Source: Chthoniobacterales bacterium (GTDB taxonomy: Bacteria > Verrucomicrobiota > Verrucomicrobiia > Chthoniobacterales > JACTMZ01). From it: a DNA stretch of 8,686 nucleotides. Below are positions 1-6,150 of the stretch, piece after piece. How positions within the stretch are numbered: the first letter of the stretch is position 1; each line of letters opens with the position of its first letter. The notes below the pieces were generated by a model that worked only from the letters and a program-made list of their open reading frames with translations, had not been told where the DNA came from and made no database searches. Location of the stretch: NCBI GenBank assembly GCA_017853515.1, contig JAFMJK010000082.1, positions 1 to 8,686 of the forward strand, read 5' to 3'. The translations under genes and the position numbers were made by a program.

Positions 1-1430
1 ATGACCGCGACCACGCTTTCGCCAAGAAATTCGATCTACCGATCATCGAAGTGGTCAAGCCGGCCGAACCCGTCGAAGGATGCTTCACCGGCGAAGGGAC
101 CGCGGTGAACTCGGGCATTCTCGAAGGACTGTCCACCGCCGAAGCCAAGCAGAAGATCACCGCATGGCTCGCGGAACGCGGCCTCGGCTGCGCCGCGGTG
201 CAATACAAACTGCGCGACTGGCTTTTCTCGCGTCAGCGTTACTGGGGTGAACCGTTCCCCATCGTGTGGGAAAACGGACGCCACCGCGCACTCGATGAAT
301 CCGAACTACCTGTCCGCCTGCCGGAACTCGCCGACTTCAAACCCACCGGAACCGCCGAGCCGCCGCTCTCCAAGGCAACGGACTGGGTAAAATATTCCGC
401 CACCGCCACGCGCGAGTTGAACACCATGCCGCAATGGGCCGGCTCGTGCTGGTATTATTTGCGCTACTGCGATCCGAAGAACGCGCAACGCTTCATCGGC
501 GAGGAGGCCGCGCGCTACTGGCTGGGCGACGGAAAACAGAAGCCGGGCGGTGTCGATCTCTACGTAGGCGGAACGGAACACGCTGTGCTGCACCTCCTTT
601 ATTCGCGTTTCTGGCACATGGTGCTGCACGATCTCGGACATCTCCCCACGCCCGAACCATTCCAACGCCTCGTCAATCAGGGGATCATCCTCGGCACCGA
701 CGGACAAAAAATGTCCAAGAGCCGCGGCAATGTGGTCAATCCGGACGAAGTGATCAACGAATACGGGGCCGACGCCTTCCGTCTCTACGAGATGTTCATG
801 GGCCCGCTGGAGCAGATGAAGCCGTGGAGCATGAAGGGCGTGGAGGGCGTCTACCGGTTCCTCGCCCGCGTCTGGCGCCTCGTCATGACCGAAAACCAGG
901 AAGGCGAATGGCAACTCTCGGACACCGTGGCCGAGATCGACCCGAACCCGTCGCAGCTCCGCGTTCTCCACGCCACGATCAAGAAAGTGACCTCCGACCT
1001 CGGCACGCTTTCCTACAACACCGCCATTTCGCAAATGATGGTCTGCACCAACGAACTGACTTCGGCGGAAAAACGCCCCGTCTCCGCCCTCCGCACCCTG
1101 CTCGTTTTGCTCAGCCCTTTCGCGCCGCATATGGCGGAGGAACTTTGGTCGAAGCTCGGCGCGAAATTCGCGGGCTTCGAGGGCTCGGCGCACGGGCAAA
1201 CTTGGCCGACCCACGACGAATCTTTGCTCGTCGAGAACGAGGTGGAAGTCGTCCTGCAAATCAACGGCAAGGTGCGCGACAAAATGGTGGTGGCCAAAGA
1301 CGCGACCCGCGAGCAACTCGAAGCCGCAGCGCGCACGCATGAAAAATTCGCCGCGCAAATCGCCGGCAAAGAAGTGGTCAAGGTCATCGCTGTCCCGGGC
1401 AAGCTGGTCAATTTCGTGATCAAGGGCTGA
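1..1430 (+). CDS. leuS: Leucyl-tRNA synthetase, C-terminal part (5' end outside window)
   Basis: Class I leucyl-tRNA synthetase, a cytoplasmic enzyme that charges tRNA-Leu with leucine and hydrolyses mischarged products. The reading frame is open from base 3 and gives 475 residues, a little over half of the usual roughly 850. The first visible residues, DRDHAFAKKF, fall in the HDxRDxxFA motif of the CP1 editing domain. Next come the return to the catalytic core (LRDWLFSRQRYWGEP), VDLYVGGTEHAVLHLLYSRF, and the KMSKS ATP-binding loop (708-722, followed by RGNVVNP). An anticodon-binding helical domain follows, and then the C-terminal tRNA-binding domain (VVLQINGKVRDKM, ending VNFVIKG). The HIGH motif and most of the editing domain lie upstream of the window. 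The ATG at 51 is internal, not the true start. No frame damage is seen. Identification is firm. Confidence 0.97.
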   Translation, partial: DRDHAFAKKFDLPIIEVVKPAEPVEGCFTGEGTAVNSGILEGLSTAEAKQKITAWLAERGLGCAAVQYKLRDWLFSRQRYWGEPFPIVWENGRHRALDESELPVRLPELADFKPTGTAEPPLSKATDWVKYSATATRELNTMPQWAGSCWYYLRYCDPKNAQRFIGEEAARYWLGDGKQKPGGVDLYVGGTEHAVLHLLYSRFWHMVLHDLGHLPTPEPFQRLVNQGIILGTDGQKMSKSRGNVVNPDEVINEYGADAFRLYEMFMGPLEQMKPWSMKGVEGVYRFLARVWRLVMTENQEGEWQLSDTVAEIDPNPSQLRVLHATIKKVTSDLGTLSYNTAISQMMVCTNELTSAEKRPVSALRTLLVLLSPFAPHMAEELWSKLGAKFAGFEGSAHGQTWPTHDESLLVENEVEVVLQINGKVRDKMVVAKDATREQLEAAARTHEKFAAQIAGKEVVKVIAVPGKLVNFVIKG

Positions 1431-1696
1431 CGCGCACTTGCCACGCGCCTCGAGGGGAACGCCGCAAGGCGGGTTTCCAGCCGCGCGAACTGCGCCTGCC
1501 GCACCGGCCCGACGATTACGGCGACATGGGCGCACACAAGCCGCCTACTCTCTGCACATCATTGACCAACCCTAAACACCACAACAACATCACCAAGAAC
1601 TCACGGCAGGTGTTGCCTATGTCCTGAACCTGAGTGTTACCCATGTCCTGACCTACGCCGATCGGCCCACGACGGCCACGCGGAACTCCGCACTCT
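1431..1696. other. leuS-dipeptidase spacer with composition break
   Basis: No gene is supported here. Bases 1431-1536 are GC-rich like leuS and include a small hairpin (CGCC-GCAA-GGCG, 1460-1471, followed by GGGTTT) that could be a weak leuS terminator. From about 1537 the sequence becomes poorer in GC and richer in A and C, then runs into the tandem motif at 1610-1656 and the 3' end of the dipeptidase gene. Short open frames across it are not convincing. I read the change near 1537 as the probable left edge of inserted DNA, which is an inference from composition. Confidence 0.5.
1610..1656. repeat. Tandem 24-bp-period repeat, likely insertion-sequence end
   Basis: Two imperfect direct copies lie back to back, starting at 1610 (GTGTTGCCTATGTCCTGA) and 1634 (GTGTTACCCATGTCCTGA). 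They share 16 of the first 18 positions. TGTTNCC(T/C)ATGTCC-type motifs, often doubled, are common at the termini of integrase-type (DDE) insertion sequences, where they serve as transposase-binding sites. That resemblance is from general knowledge. I found no inverted partner elsewhere in the window, so if this is an IS end the element is incomplete. Confidence 0.5.
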
Positions 1697-2896
1697 CTAC
1701 CTCCAGTCTTCCTGAAAGTTCGGTTGATCACTGATGGCGACTTTCGAGCCGCCCCATACAGTTCCGAACACCCGCAGATTGTTTTCACCCAAGATATTGG
1801 CGCAGTCTTCTCCCGAATAACCGTGATTCAGCATCTGGTCAACGAGAGCCGGCAGGATTCTGGCCGGCATCGGTGTTGGTCCGTACATCGAGATTGCCTT
1901 TCTCGTGGTTCCAGGTGGCATGCCCATGTCCGGGTACGCGCTGGCTTTGGAGAGCACGAGCTCCATGGTCTTGTTCATGTCCGGGATCCAGTCCGACCCA
2001 TAACCTACGTGATTTGAGTTGCCGACAAGCTGACATATATAATCGATATGTCTGAAGAGGATTTCCGGGCCGACGACAGCGGGATTGGTCGGGTCAACAT
2101 ACGCACCGGTCGAGAAAATCGAGCAAACTCCATCTGTCTTGGCAATTGCCTTGATCAGTTCGTCGGAAAGGTTTCGGAACGAAGCGAAGGTACCTTTTGC
2201 GCCCGAGTGTGAGGCAATAATGGGGTGAGCGCTTGCTTCACAGGCATCCAAAGCTGTGCGATTCCCGGTATGGCTAACATCGACGACCATCCCGTAACGG
2301 TTATAGGCCTGGATCAGTTTGCGCCCGAAAGCGGTCAGGCCTTCGTCAATATCATCGGCGCAGCCGCTGCCAACAGCGTTCCTGTTGTTGTAAACCAGAA
2401 GGCAATAGCCGAAGCCCAACTGGCGCATCAGCGCTACGTTATCGACATCGCCGCCGAACTGATTGGTTCCTTGGTGAACGAAATAAAATCCCAGCTTTCC
2501 CTGCCTCTTGGCCTCGCGGATATCATTCAACGATCGTACGAGTGTATACCTATCCGGGCGTTCGGCTATTTTGCGTAGAGGGAACTTCAGCCCAGCGAGT
2601 ACCGCTGCGGGATCAGGACTGGCGACATCAGCCGAGGTGCAATACCCAAGAACATTCATGCCTGCAGTCATGCACTCATGCATAACCGGATGGAACTGTT
2701 CATCGTTCTTCCACTGCAGGGGGTAGACGGCGGAGAACAGGGTATCGACCACCGTCGCCTGCTGCATTATCTGCCTAGCCCTGTCTGATGCCGGGTACCT
2801 TGCTCGGTATTGAGGGCTGGTCTCAAAGGTGGGGGATATCATTTCAAGTGCCTGCCGGCTACTTTCTGCGCCCTCCTGTTTCTCGATTTGGGTCAT
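1697..2896 (-). CDS. Peptidase M19 (renal/membrane dipeptidase) family protein, divergent
   Basis: Member of peptidase family M19, zinc dipeptidases with a TIM-barrel fold. Numbering is from the ATG at 2896 (399 residues). Family landmarks are AFGRKLIQAYNRYGMVVDVSH (a metal-ligand His209), PIIASHSGAKG (His230), FRNLSDELIKAIAKTDGV, VGYGSDW (Asp302) and the closing LGENNLRVFG. Other expected ligands are absent. The N-terminal HxD motif position reads VVDTLFS (residues 49-55), and the bridging Glu of the 'VEGG' segment appears to be Gln142 in VHQGTNQFGGD. The enzyme may therefore be single-metal, altered or inactive. The family call is firm but the activity is uncertain. In frame upstream of the ATG lies a Tat signal sequence (see 2897-2992), so the native protein was probably exported. 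Base composition is poorer in GC than leuS and malQ, and IS remnants flank it on both sides, which suggests acquisition by transfer. Confidence 0.85.
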   Translation of the reverse strand: MTQIEKQEGAESSRQALEMISPTFETSPQYRARYPASDRARQIMQQATVVDTLFSAVYPLQWKNDEQFHPVMHECMTAGMNVLGYCTSADVASPDPAAVLAGLKFPLRKIAERPDRYTLVRSLNDIREAKRQGKLGFYFVHQGTNQFGGDVDNVALMRQLGFGYCLLVYNNRNAVGSGCADDIDEGLTAFGRKLIQAYNRYGMVVDVSHTGNRTALDACEASAHPIIASHSGAKGTFASFRNLSDELIKAIAKTDGVCSIFSTGAYVDPTNPAVVGPEILFRHIDYICQLVGNSNHVGYGSDWIPDMNKTMELVLSKASAYPDMGMPPGTTRKAISMYGPTPMPARILPALVDQMLNHGYSGEDCANILGENNLRVFGTVWGGSKVAISDQPNFQEDWR

Positions 2897-2992
2897 GGCA
2901 ATGCTTTTTGGAAAGCCTGATACTGCGATGCCTGTAGCGGCAACTGTGCTGCGACGGAGAAACTCACGTCGCGTCGCACGTGCAGGGGTTGA
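2897..2992 (-). other. Tat signal-peptide coding segment in frame with the dipeptidase, lacking a start codon
   Basis: Reading the dipeptidase frame upstream of its first ATG gives 32 more codons before a TAA at 2993-2995. They encode STPARATRREFLRRS, then TVAATGIAVSGFPKSIA. This is a textbook twin-arginine signal: the RR-x-F-L motif, a short hydrophobic stretch and a small-residue region. No ATG, GTG or TTG occurs in this segment before the arginine pair. Restoring one C in the run CCCC (minus strand, near 2984-2987) would join it to the other open frame (…VNQP). A one-base loss, real or a sequencing error, would therefore explain the break. Otherwise the original start was removed by rearrangement. 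Confidence 0.75.
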
Positions 2993-3153
2993 TTAACGGT
3001 TGTTAAGATCGTAACTCTGCGCTGCTGTCTCCGATGGTTAAGCCTAATGCCGCCCGTGAGGCTGGGCAAGGAGCCTGATGTGGCGTTGAAAAGAGTGCGG
3101 TGACCTGTCCACTCAGGGGGCTTGCTACGCACTCCTCCATTCTAGATGTTTAG
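2993..3153. other. Spacer between dipeptidase and transposase relic
   Basis: No supported gene. An open frame of 79 codons on the minus strand crosses this stretch, but it has no recognisable protein features. Its last part is only the out-of-frame reading of the Tat signal segment. The section around 3025-3060, with GATGGTTAAGCC, could be an IS terminus, but I found no matching inverted copy. No convincing promoter for the dipeptidase gene is visible. Confidence 0.35.
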
Positions 3154-3742
3154 TCCCAGCGGCGGACGCTCCATCCGCAGCAACTGCAGCACGCCCCGGA
3201 CCTCCCGCACCGGCGCTGCGCCCTAAGGAGGATCGCCAGGTCCCTTGGGGCTCCCCTCTCGACCGTGGCACGGGTGATGAAGTCGCTTGTAGCCCAAGGT
3301 TCCGGTGCAGCGATACCAATGGGAGAAGACGGGCTACATGATCCATGTCGACACCAAGCGACTGGCCCGATTTGAGCGGGTCGGCCACCGGATCACCGGC
3401 GATCGTCGTCAAGGCTGCTCCCGTGGTGTCGGCCACGAGAAGGTCCACGTGGCAATTGATGACGCCACCCGACTGCCGTATGAGGAGGTTCTGCCCGACG
3501 AGCAGAAGGCCACCACCGTCGGTTTCCTAGCCCGGGCTGTGGGCTGGTTCAGCGCGCCTGCCACCGTGTCCTCTCCGTTGACGGCTTGTGCTCTACCGCT
3601 CTGGCGAATGGCCTGCAGCGCCTTGGATCTCAAGGCCATCCCCGCCAGGCCCCACACCCCCGGAACAAACGGCAAGACCGAGCGGTTCATCAAAACCCTG
3701 CTGGCGGACGACCAAGATAGCCGACAGCGGGGAGCGCGCTAA
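3154..3742 (+). pseudogene. IS481-family transposase remnant, frameshifted and truncated
   Basis: Relic of a DDE transposase with an rve-type integrase core. The N-terminal part, in frame 1 (3154-3288), reads SQRRTLHPQQLQHAPDL and then RRIARSLGAPLSTVARVMKSL, the helix-turn-helix of IS481 transposases. The reading then moves to frame 2 from about 3305 (VQRYQWEKTGYMIHVDTKRL, then VGHRITGDRRQG and HVAIDDATRLPYEEVLPDEQKATTVGFL). Around 3556-3590 the match moves to frame 1 (CHRVLSVDG), then to frame 3 (YRSGEW, 3594-3611), then back to frame 2 (ACSALDLKAI, TNGKTERFIKTLL). The first catalytic Asp (3350-3352) and the final Glu (3680-3682) survive. The middle 'SDNGS' Asp region is corrupted to SVDG. 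Homology stops near 3705, so the C-terminus is missing, and the N-terminal start is not recognisable. It cannot make an active transposase. Confidence 0.9.
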
Positions 3743-3765
3743 GGACGCCGGCCCTCGCTGGCGAA

Positions 3766-3789
3766 CCGAACGCGCTCCGCGCTGTTCGG
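3766..3789. other. Strong hairpin downstream of the small membrane protein gene
   Basis: CCGAACGCGC (3766-3775), a TCC loop, then GCGC, a bulged T and GTTCGG (3779-3789) form a 10-bp stem. It lies about 30 bases past the stop codon of the minus-strand gene ending at 3818. It could therefore act as a transcription end or RNA-stabilising structure for that gene. There is no clear T-run after it on either strand, so a standard Rho-independent terminator is not supported. It might equally be part of a dispersed palindromic repeat or an IS end. Confidence 0.35.
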
Positions 3790-3817
3790 CTCATCGAATG
3801 GTTCGGCCAATCGGCTC

Positions 3818-3997
3818 TTATGGTTTTCGCCGCCACAATACGACGATCCCAGTCAGGCAGCTAAAACCAAGCAATCCGTAACCCACCTTCCAGAGCAAAC
3901 TGTTGCCCGGCTCAAAAGAAGCCAGAAACCCAAAGACGCAAAAGGCCGCGACAGCAAGCAACGCCAAAGAGCCGAGGACTCGCAGTAGTGTTTTCAC
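3818..3997 (-). CDS. Small two-helix membrane protein, function unknown
   Basis: A 59-residue open frame starting at GTG (3997) and ending with TAA (3818-3820). The protein begins VKTLLRVLGSLALLAVAAFC. A first hydrophobic segment spans about residues 4-26, followed by the short linker SFEPGNS. A second hydrophobic segment runs from about 34 to 54, and the protein ends WRRKP. The positive C-terminus and the K/R near the N-terminus predict a helical hairpin in the inner membrane with both ends in the cytoplasm. A purine-rich AAGAGA lies just before the GTG. An ATG one base further upstream is followed at once by TGA and cannot be the start. The clean two-helix pattern and the charged ends argue for a real gene. 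I do not recognise a named family. It is co-directional with malQ, roughly 290 bases away. Confidence 0.65.
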   Translation of the reverse strand: MKTLLRVLGSLALLAVAAFCVFGFLASFEPGNSLLWKVGYGLLGFSCLTGIVVLWRRKP

Positions 3998-4284
3998 ATT
4001 CTCTTGCCGAAGCCACCGCGCGGAAATCTCATCACAGTCTGAGTTGCACCCACCGGTTGATCGTGCTTGGTGATGATAAAGGAAGCTCCTCGGCCCCCGC
4101 AGCGTCCGGTCTCGCGCATCAGCCCGCCGGGACAGCGCGACCCACCTTTCCGATCGTCCGAAAACCCTTCGAAATTTTCACTACTGTATGGTGTGCGTCT
4201 GGCGCAGCTGATTGGCGGTCGTGGCTCCTATGAAATCCATCCGTGTTATCCGTGCAATTCTTGGTTCAAGACATAACCCCCAGC
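3998..4284. other. Spacer between malQ and small membrane gene, with decayed sequence
   Basis: Nothing here is a convincing intact gene. On the minus strand a 41-codon frame starts at 4119 and stops at 3994, overlapping the GTG of the small membrane gene by four bases (GTGA). It contains GASFIITKHDQPV, which recalls the C-terminal half of Phd/YefM-type antitoxins, but the N-terminal half does not fit. The stretch also contains a 21-bp copy of the malQ tail (4101-4121) and a short doubled ATCCGTG (4239-4245 and 4248-4254). It looks like rearranged intergenic DNA. Confidence 0.4.
4101..4121. repeat. 21-bp direct repeat, copy 1 (copy of malQ 3' end)
   Basis: A perfect 21-bp match to 4296-4316, beginning AGCGTCCGGTCTCGC and ending GCATCA, in the same orientation and offset by 195 bases. 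The second copy lies inside malQ and encodes its terminal MRETGR. Sequence just outside the repeat, on the side beyond the malQ stop, is also loosely similar. A partial duplication of the malQ end is therefore likelier than chance. Confidence 0.8.
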
Positions 4285-6003
4285 TCAGGCGCCGTAGCGT
4301 CCGGTCTCGCGCATCATCGCTCCGAGCCTGGACACTTTTTGCGGCCAGGTTTTGTCCCACTCCGCAATCGGCACAGGGAAACGGTCGGTCCAATTCTGGT
4401 CGCCGATCGCGCCGGGAACGTTGAAGCGCTCGGCCGTGCCGAAGATGTCGGTGATCATGTTGACCGCGAGCCAGGAGTTGCTGGCGAAGAGTCCGCGCAC
4501 CAAACCTTCATGGATCTCGTCGCTCCACGGCGCGGGCAGTTGCACATTCATCTCGGCGAAGCGGCAAATCTCCTGCATCTGGCGCAGGGCGCGCCACGCC
4601 TTGTCGTGATCACCGGACTGCGAGTTGGCATACCATTCGTCCCAGTAGGCGCGCAGGGCCGGATGGTCGTGCGTGGCATAAGTGGCGAGGGAAAGACGCT
4701 CGTATTCGCGTCCCGGCGTGGGCCAGCCGTCCGGCGCAATTTCCCAGAGCGGGATTTTGAAGCCGGGAATTTCCTGCGCTTGGAGCACAGGGCGCACATA
4801 CGGCGACATTTCGCCGAGGTCCTCGGCGATGAGGCGATGCTGTCCCGTCTCTTCGACGATCATGCGGAAAAGGCGGTCGCCTTGTGCGCGATTTGTCTCG
4901 CGGCTTTGCTCGGATGAATCGTCCCCCGGAATGAAACCGGGCAGCACTCCGCCGGTGCGCGCTTTGGCTTCGTCCTCGCTGAGCGGCAGGAACTCGGCAT
5001 TGCGCTCCGGCCGCCACGGGAAGCTGTAGATGCGGAAAAAGCCGAGCGCGTGGTCGACGCGCAGGAAATGGAAAATTTCCATCGTGGTGCGCAGGCGCTG
5101 GCGCCACCACGCGTAGTCGTCCTTGGCCATCTCGCTCCAGTGGTAGAGCGGGAAGCCCCAGTTCTGTCCCCACTTGGCGGTGAAGGGATCGGCGGCGAAA
5201 ACTTTCTCCGGCGGCGCGCCGGCGGAACGGGTCAGATCGAAAATTTCCGGCTGCGCGAAAACGTCCGCGCTGAAAACACTCACCCCCACCGGCACGTCGC
5301 CGACCAGCGCGACGTTCCTCGCGTCACCGTAGGCTTTGAGCTGCGACCACTGGCTGTAGGCGATCCACTGGACGTAAGCGAAAAATTCACGAAGGCCGCG
5401 CACCTTGCGTTTGTCGACCGGCGGGGCGGAGGTGAGCCATTTTTTTGCCGCCGCGCAGGTGCGCTGTTTCTTCGGCCAAAGGTCGGTGTTCTCGTTTTCG
5501 CCGTGCATCCGCACCAACGCACGGAAGAGCGTGTAGGGCTCGAGCCAGGTTTTGTTCTCCTTGGTCCAGGCGGAGAATGCCTTGGCGCGCTTCGTCTTTT
5601 CCTTGAGCTGCGACGATTTGAACTTCTTCCACGCCGCCTCGAGAAGCTCGCGCTTGAGCGCGCGCACGCCGCGGTAATTCACTTTGCCGGACCGCAACGC
5701 GCCGACGTCGTGTTTGGCGCAGATTTTTTTGAAGTCGGCGGCGGACAGATCTTTCAGCACCCCGGGATTGGTTGCGATGGTCGTGGGGTCGAGCGCGAGC
5801 GAGCTGATGATATTGTAGGGACTGTTGTCGCCGCCTGTTTCGTTGATCGGCAGCACTTGCACCAGGCCGAAACCGTGGGCCGAGGACCAGTCGATCAGTT
5901 CCCTCAGGGACTCGGTATCACCGATCCCCAGATCGCGCTCGCTGCGCAGGGCAAACAGAGGGGCCAGAATTCCGGAAAGTTTGCGGTCAGGTGAGAGTTT
6001 CAT
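4285..6003 (-). CDS. malQ: 4-alpha-glucanotransferase (amylomaltase, GH77)
   Basis: Cytoplasmic GH77 enzyme that transfers alpha-1,4-glucan segments between maltodextrins, in maltose and glycogen metabolism. The 572-residue protein opens with RKLSGILAPLFALRSERDLG, then GDTESLRELIDWSS and the active-site loop NETGGDNSPYNIISSLALDP. The catalytic residues fit the family: nucleophile Asp317 in LRVDHALGFFRIY, acid/base Glu394 in LIAEDLG, and transition-state Asp446 in THDHPALRAYW. The gap between Asp317 and Glu394 is 77 residues against 47 in the Thermus aquaticus enzyme. An extra segment of about 30 residues (RNAEFLPLSEDEAKARTGG and following) therefore sits between them. The ATG at 6003 is chosen because homology starts close behind it. 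No clear Shine-Dalgarno precedes it. It is transcribed divergently from the HU gene. The final codons contain a 21-bp sequence repeated downstream. Confidence 0.95.
   Translation of the reverse strand: MKLSPDRKLSGILAPLFALRSERDLGIGDTESLRELIDWSSAHGFGLVQVLPINETGGDNSPYNIISSLALDPTTIATNPGVLKDLSAADFKKICAKHDVGALRSGKVNYRGVRALKRELLEAAWKKFKSSQLKEKTKRAKAFSAWTKENKTWLEPYTLFRALVRMHGENENTDLWPKKQRTCAAAKKWLTSAPPVDKRKVRGLREFFAYVQWIAYSQWSQLKAYGDARNVALVGDVPVGVSVFSADVFAQPEIFDLTRSAGAPPEKVFAADPFTAKWGQNWGFPLYHWSEMAKDDYAWWRQRLRTTMEIFHFLRVDHALGFFRIYSFPWRPERNAEFLPLSEDEAKARTGGVLPGFIPGDDSSEQSRETNRAQGDRLFRMIVEETGQHRLIAEDLGEMSPYVRPVLQAQEIPGFKIPLWEIAPDGWPTPGREYERLSLATYATHDHPALRAYWDEWYANSQSGDHDKAWRALRQMQEICRFAEMNVQLPAPWSDEIHEGLVRGLFASNSWLAVNMITDIFGTAERFNVPGAIGDQNWTDRFPVPIAEWDKTWPQKVSRLGAMMRETGRYGA
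4296..4316. repeat. 21-bp direct repeat, copy 2 (within malQ 3' end)
   Basis: The copy of the 21-bp direct repeat that lies inside malQ, covering codons for the C-terminal MRETGR just before the stop. A repeat pair at the 3' end of a conserved gene is a layout seen with site-specific integration. However, only 195 bases separate the copies and no integrase gene is nearby, so integration is only one possible origin. Confidence 0.8.
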
Positions 6004-6097
6004 GAGAAAAGGCCAGCCAGACTGCCCAGATTCACCCCCGCCCGAAAGCCGAAAAAAATACCGGGGCGCGACTTGGTGTTCGCTTCTTATTTGTTGC

Positions 6098-6126
6098 TTG
6101 ACCCTTGTCGCCGATGCAGATACAAA
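6098..6126 (+). promoter_or_regulatory. Sigma70-like promoter for the HU gene
   Basis: TTGACC (6098-6103, five of six consensus -35 bases), a 17-bp spacer, then TACAAA (6121-6126, four of six -10 bases). Transcription would begin near 6133, leaving an untranslated leader of about 18 bases before the ATG at 6151. It lies in the 147-bp divergent gap between malQ and the HU gene and points toward HU. No equally good promoter pointing to malQ was found. Confidence 0.55.
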
Positions 6127-6150
6127 AGCTGCCTAGAACCGCACTCCCTT

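Noticed and set aside
1460..1471. Intrinsic terminator for leuS
   Set aside because: The four-base stem with only three T residues after it is too weak for a confident terminator call.
306..1535. 409-codon minus-strand open frame opposite leuS
   Set aside because: It is rich in Arg, Ala, His and Gly with no recognisable motif and lies antisense to clearly conserved leuS sequence. It is typical of long antisense frames in high-GC DNA.
2893..3132. 79-codon minus-strand frame upstream of the dipeptidase
   Set aside because: Its second half is the Tat signal DNA read in the wrong frame (HVRRDVSFSVAAQL), and its first half has no protein-like features. At most its end was the original leader before a one-base loss.
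4239..4254. ATCCGTG doubled with a two-base gap, considered as a CRISPR or iteron seed
   Set aside because: Only two seven-base copies. There is no regular array, no spacers and no replication gene nearby.
5050..5994. 314-codon plus-strand frame opposite malQ
   Set aside because: Antisense to the conserved MalQ catalytic core, with no motif of its own.
6073..6150. N-terminal extension of the HU protein from an upstream in-frame GTG
   Set aside because: It would add 26 residues unlike any HU N-terminus and would start upstream of the probable promoter. The ATG at 6151 matches the family start.
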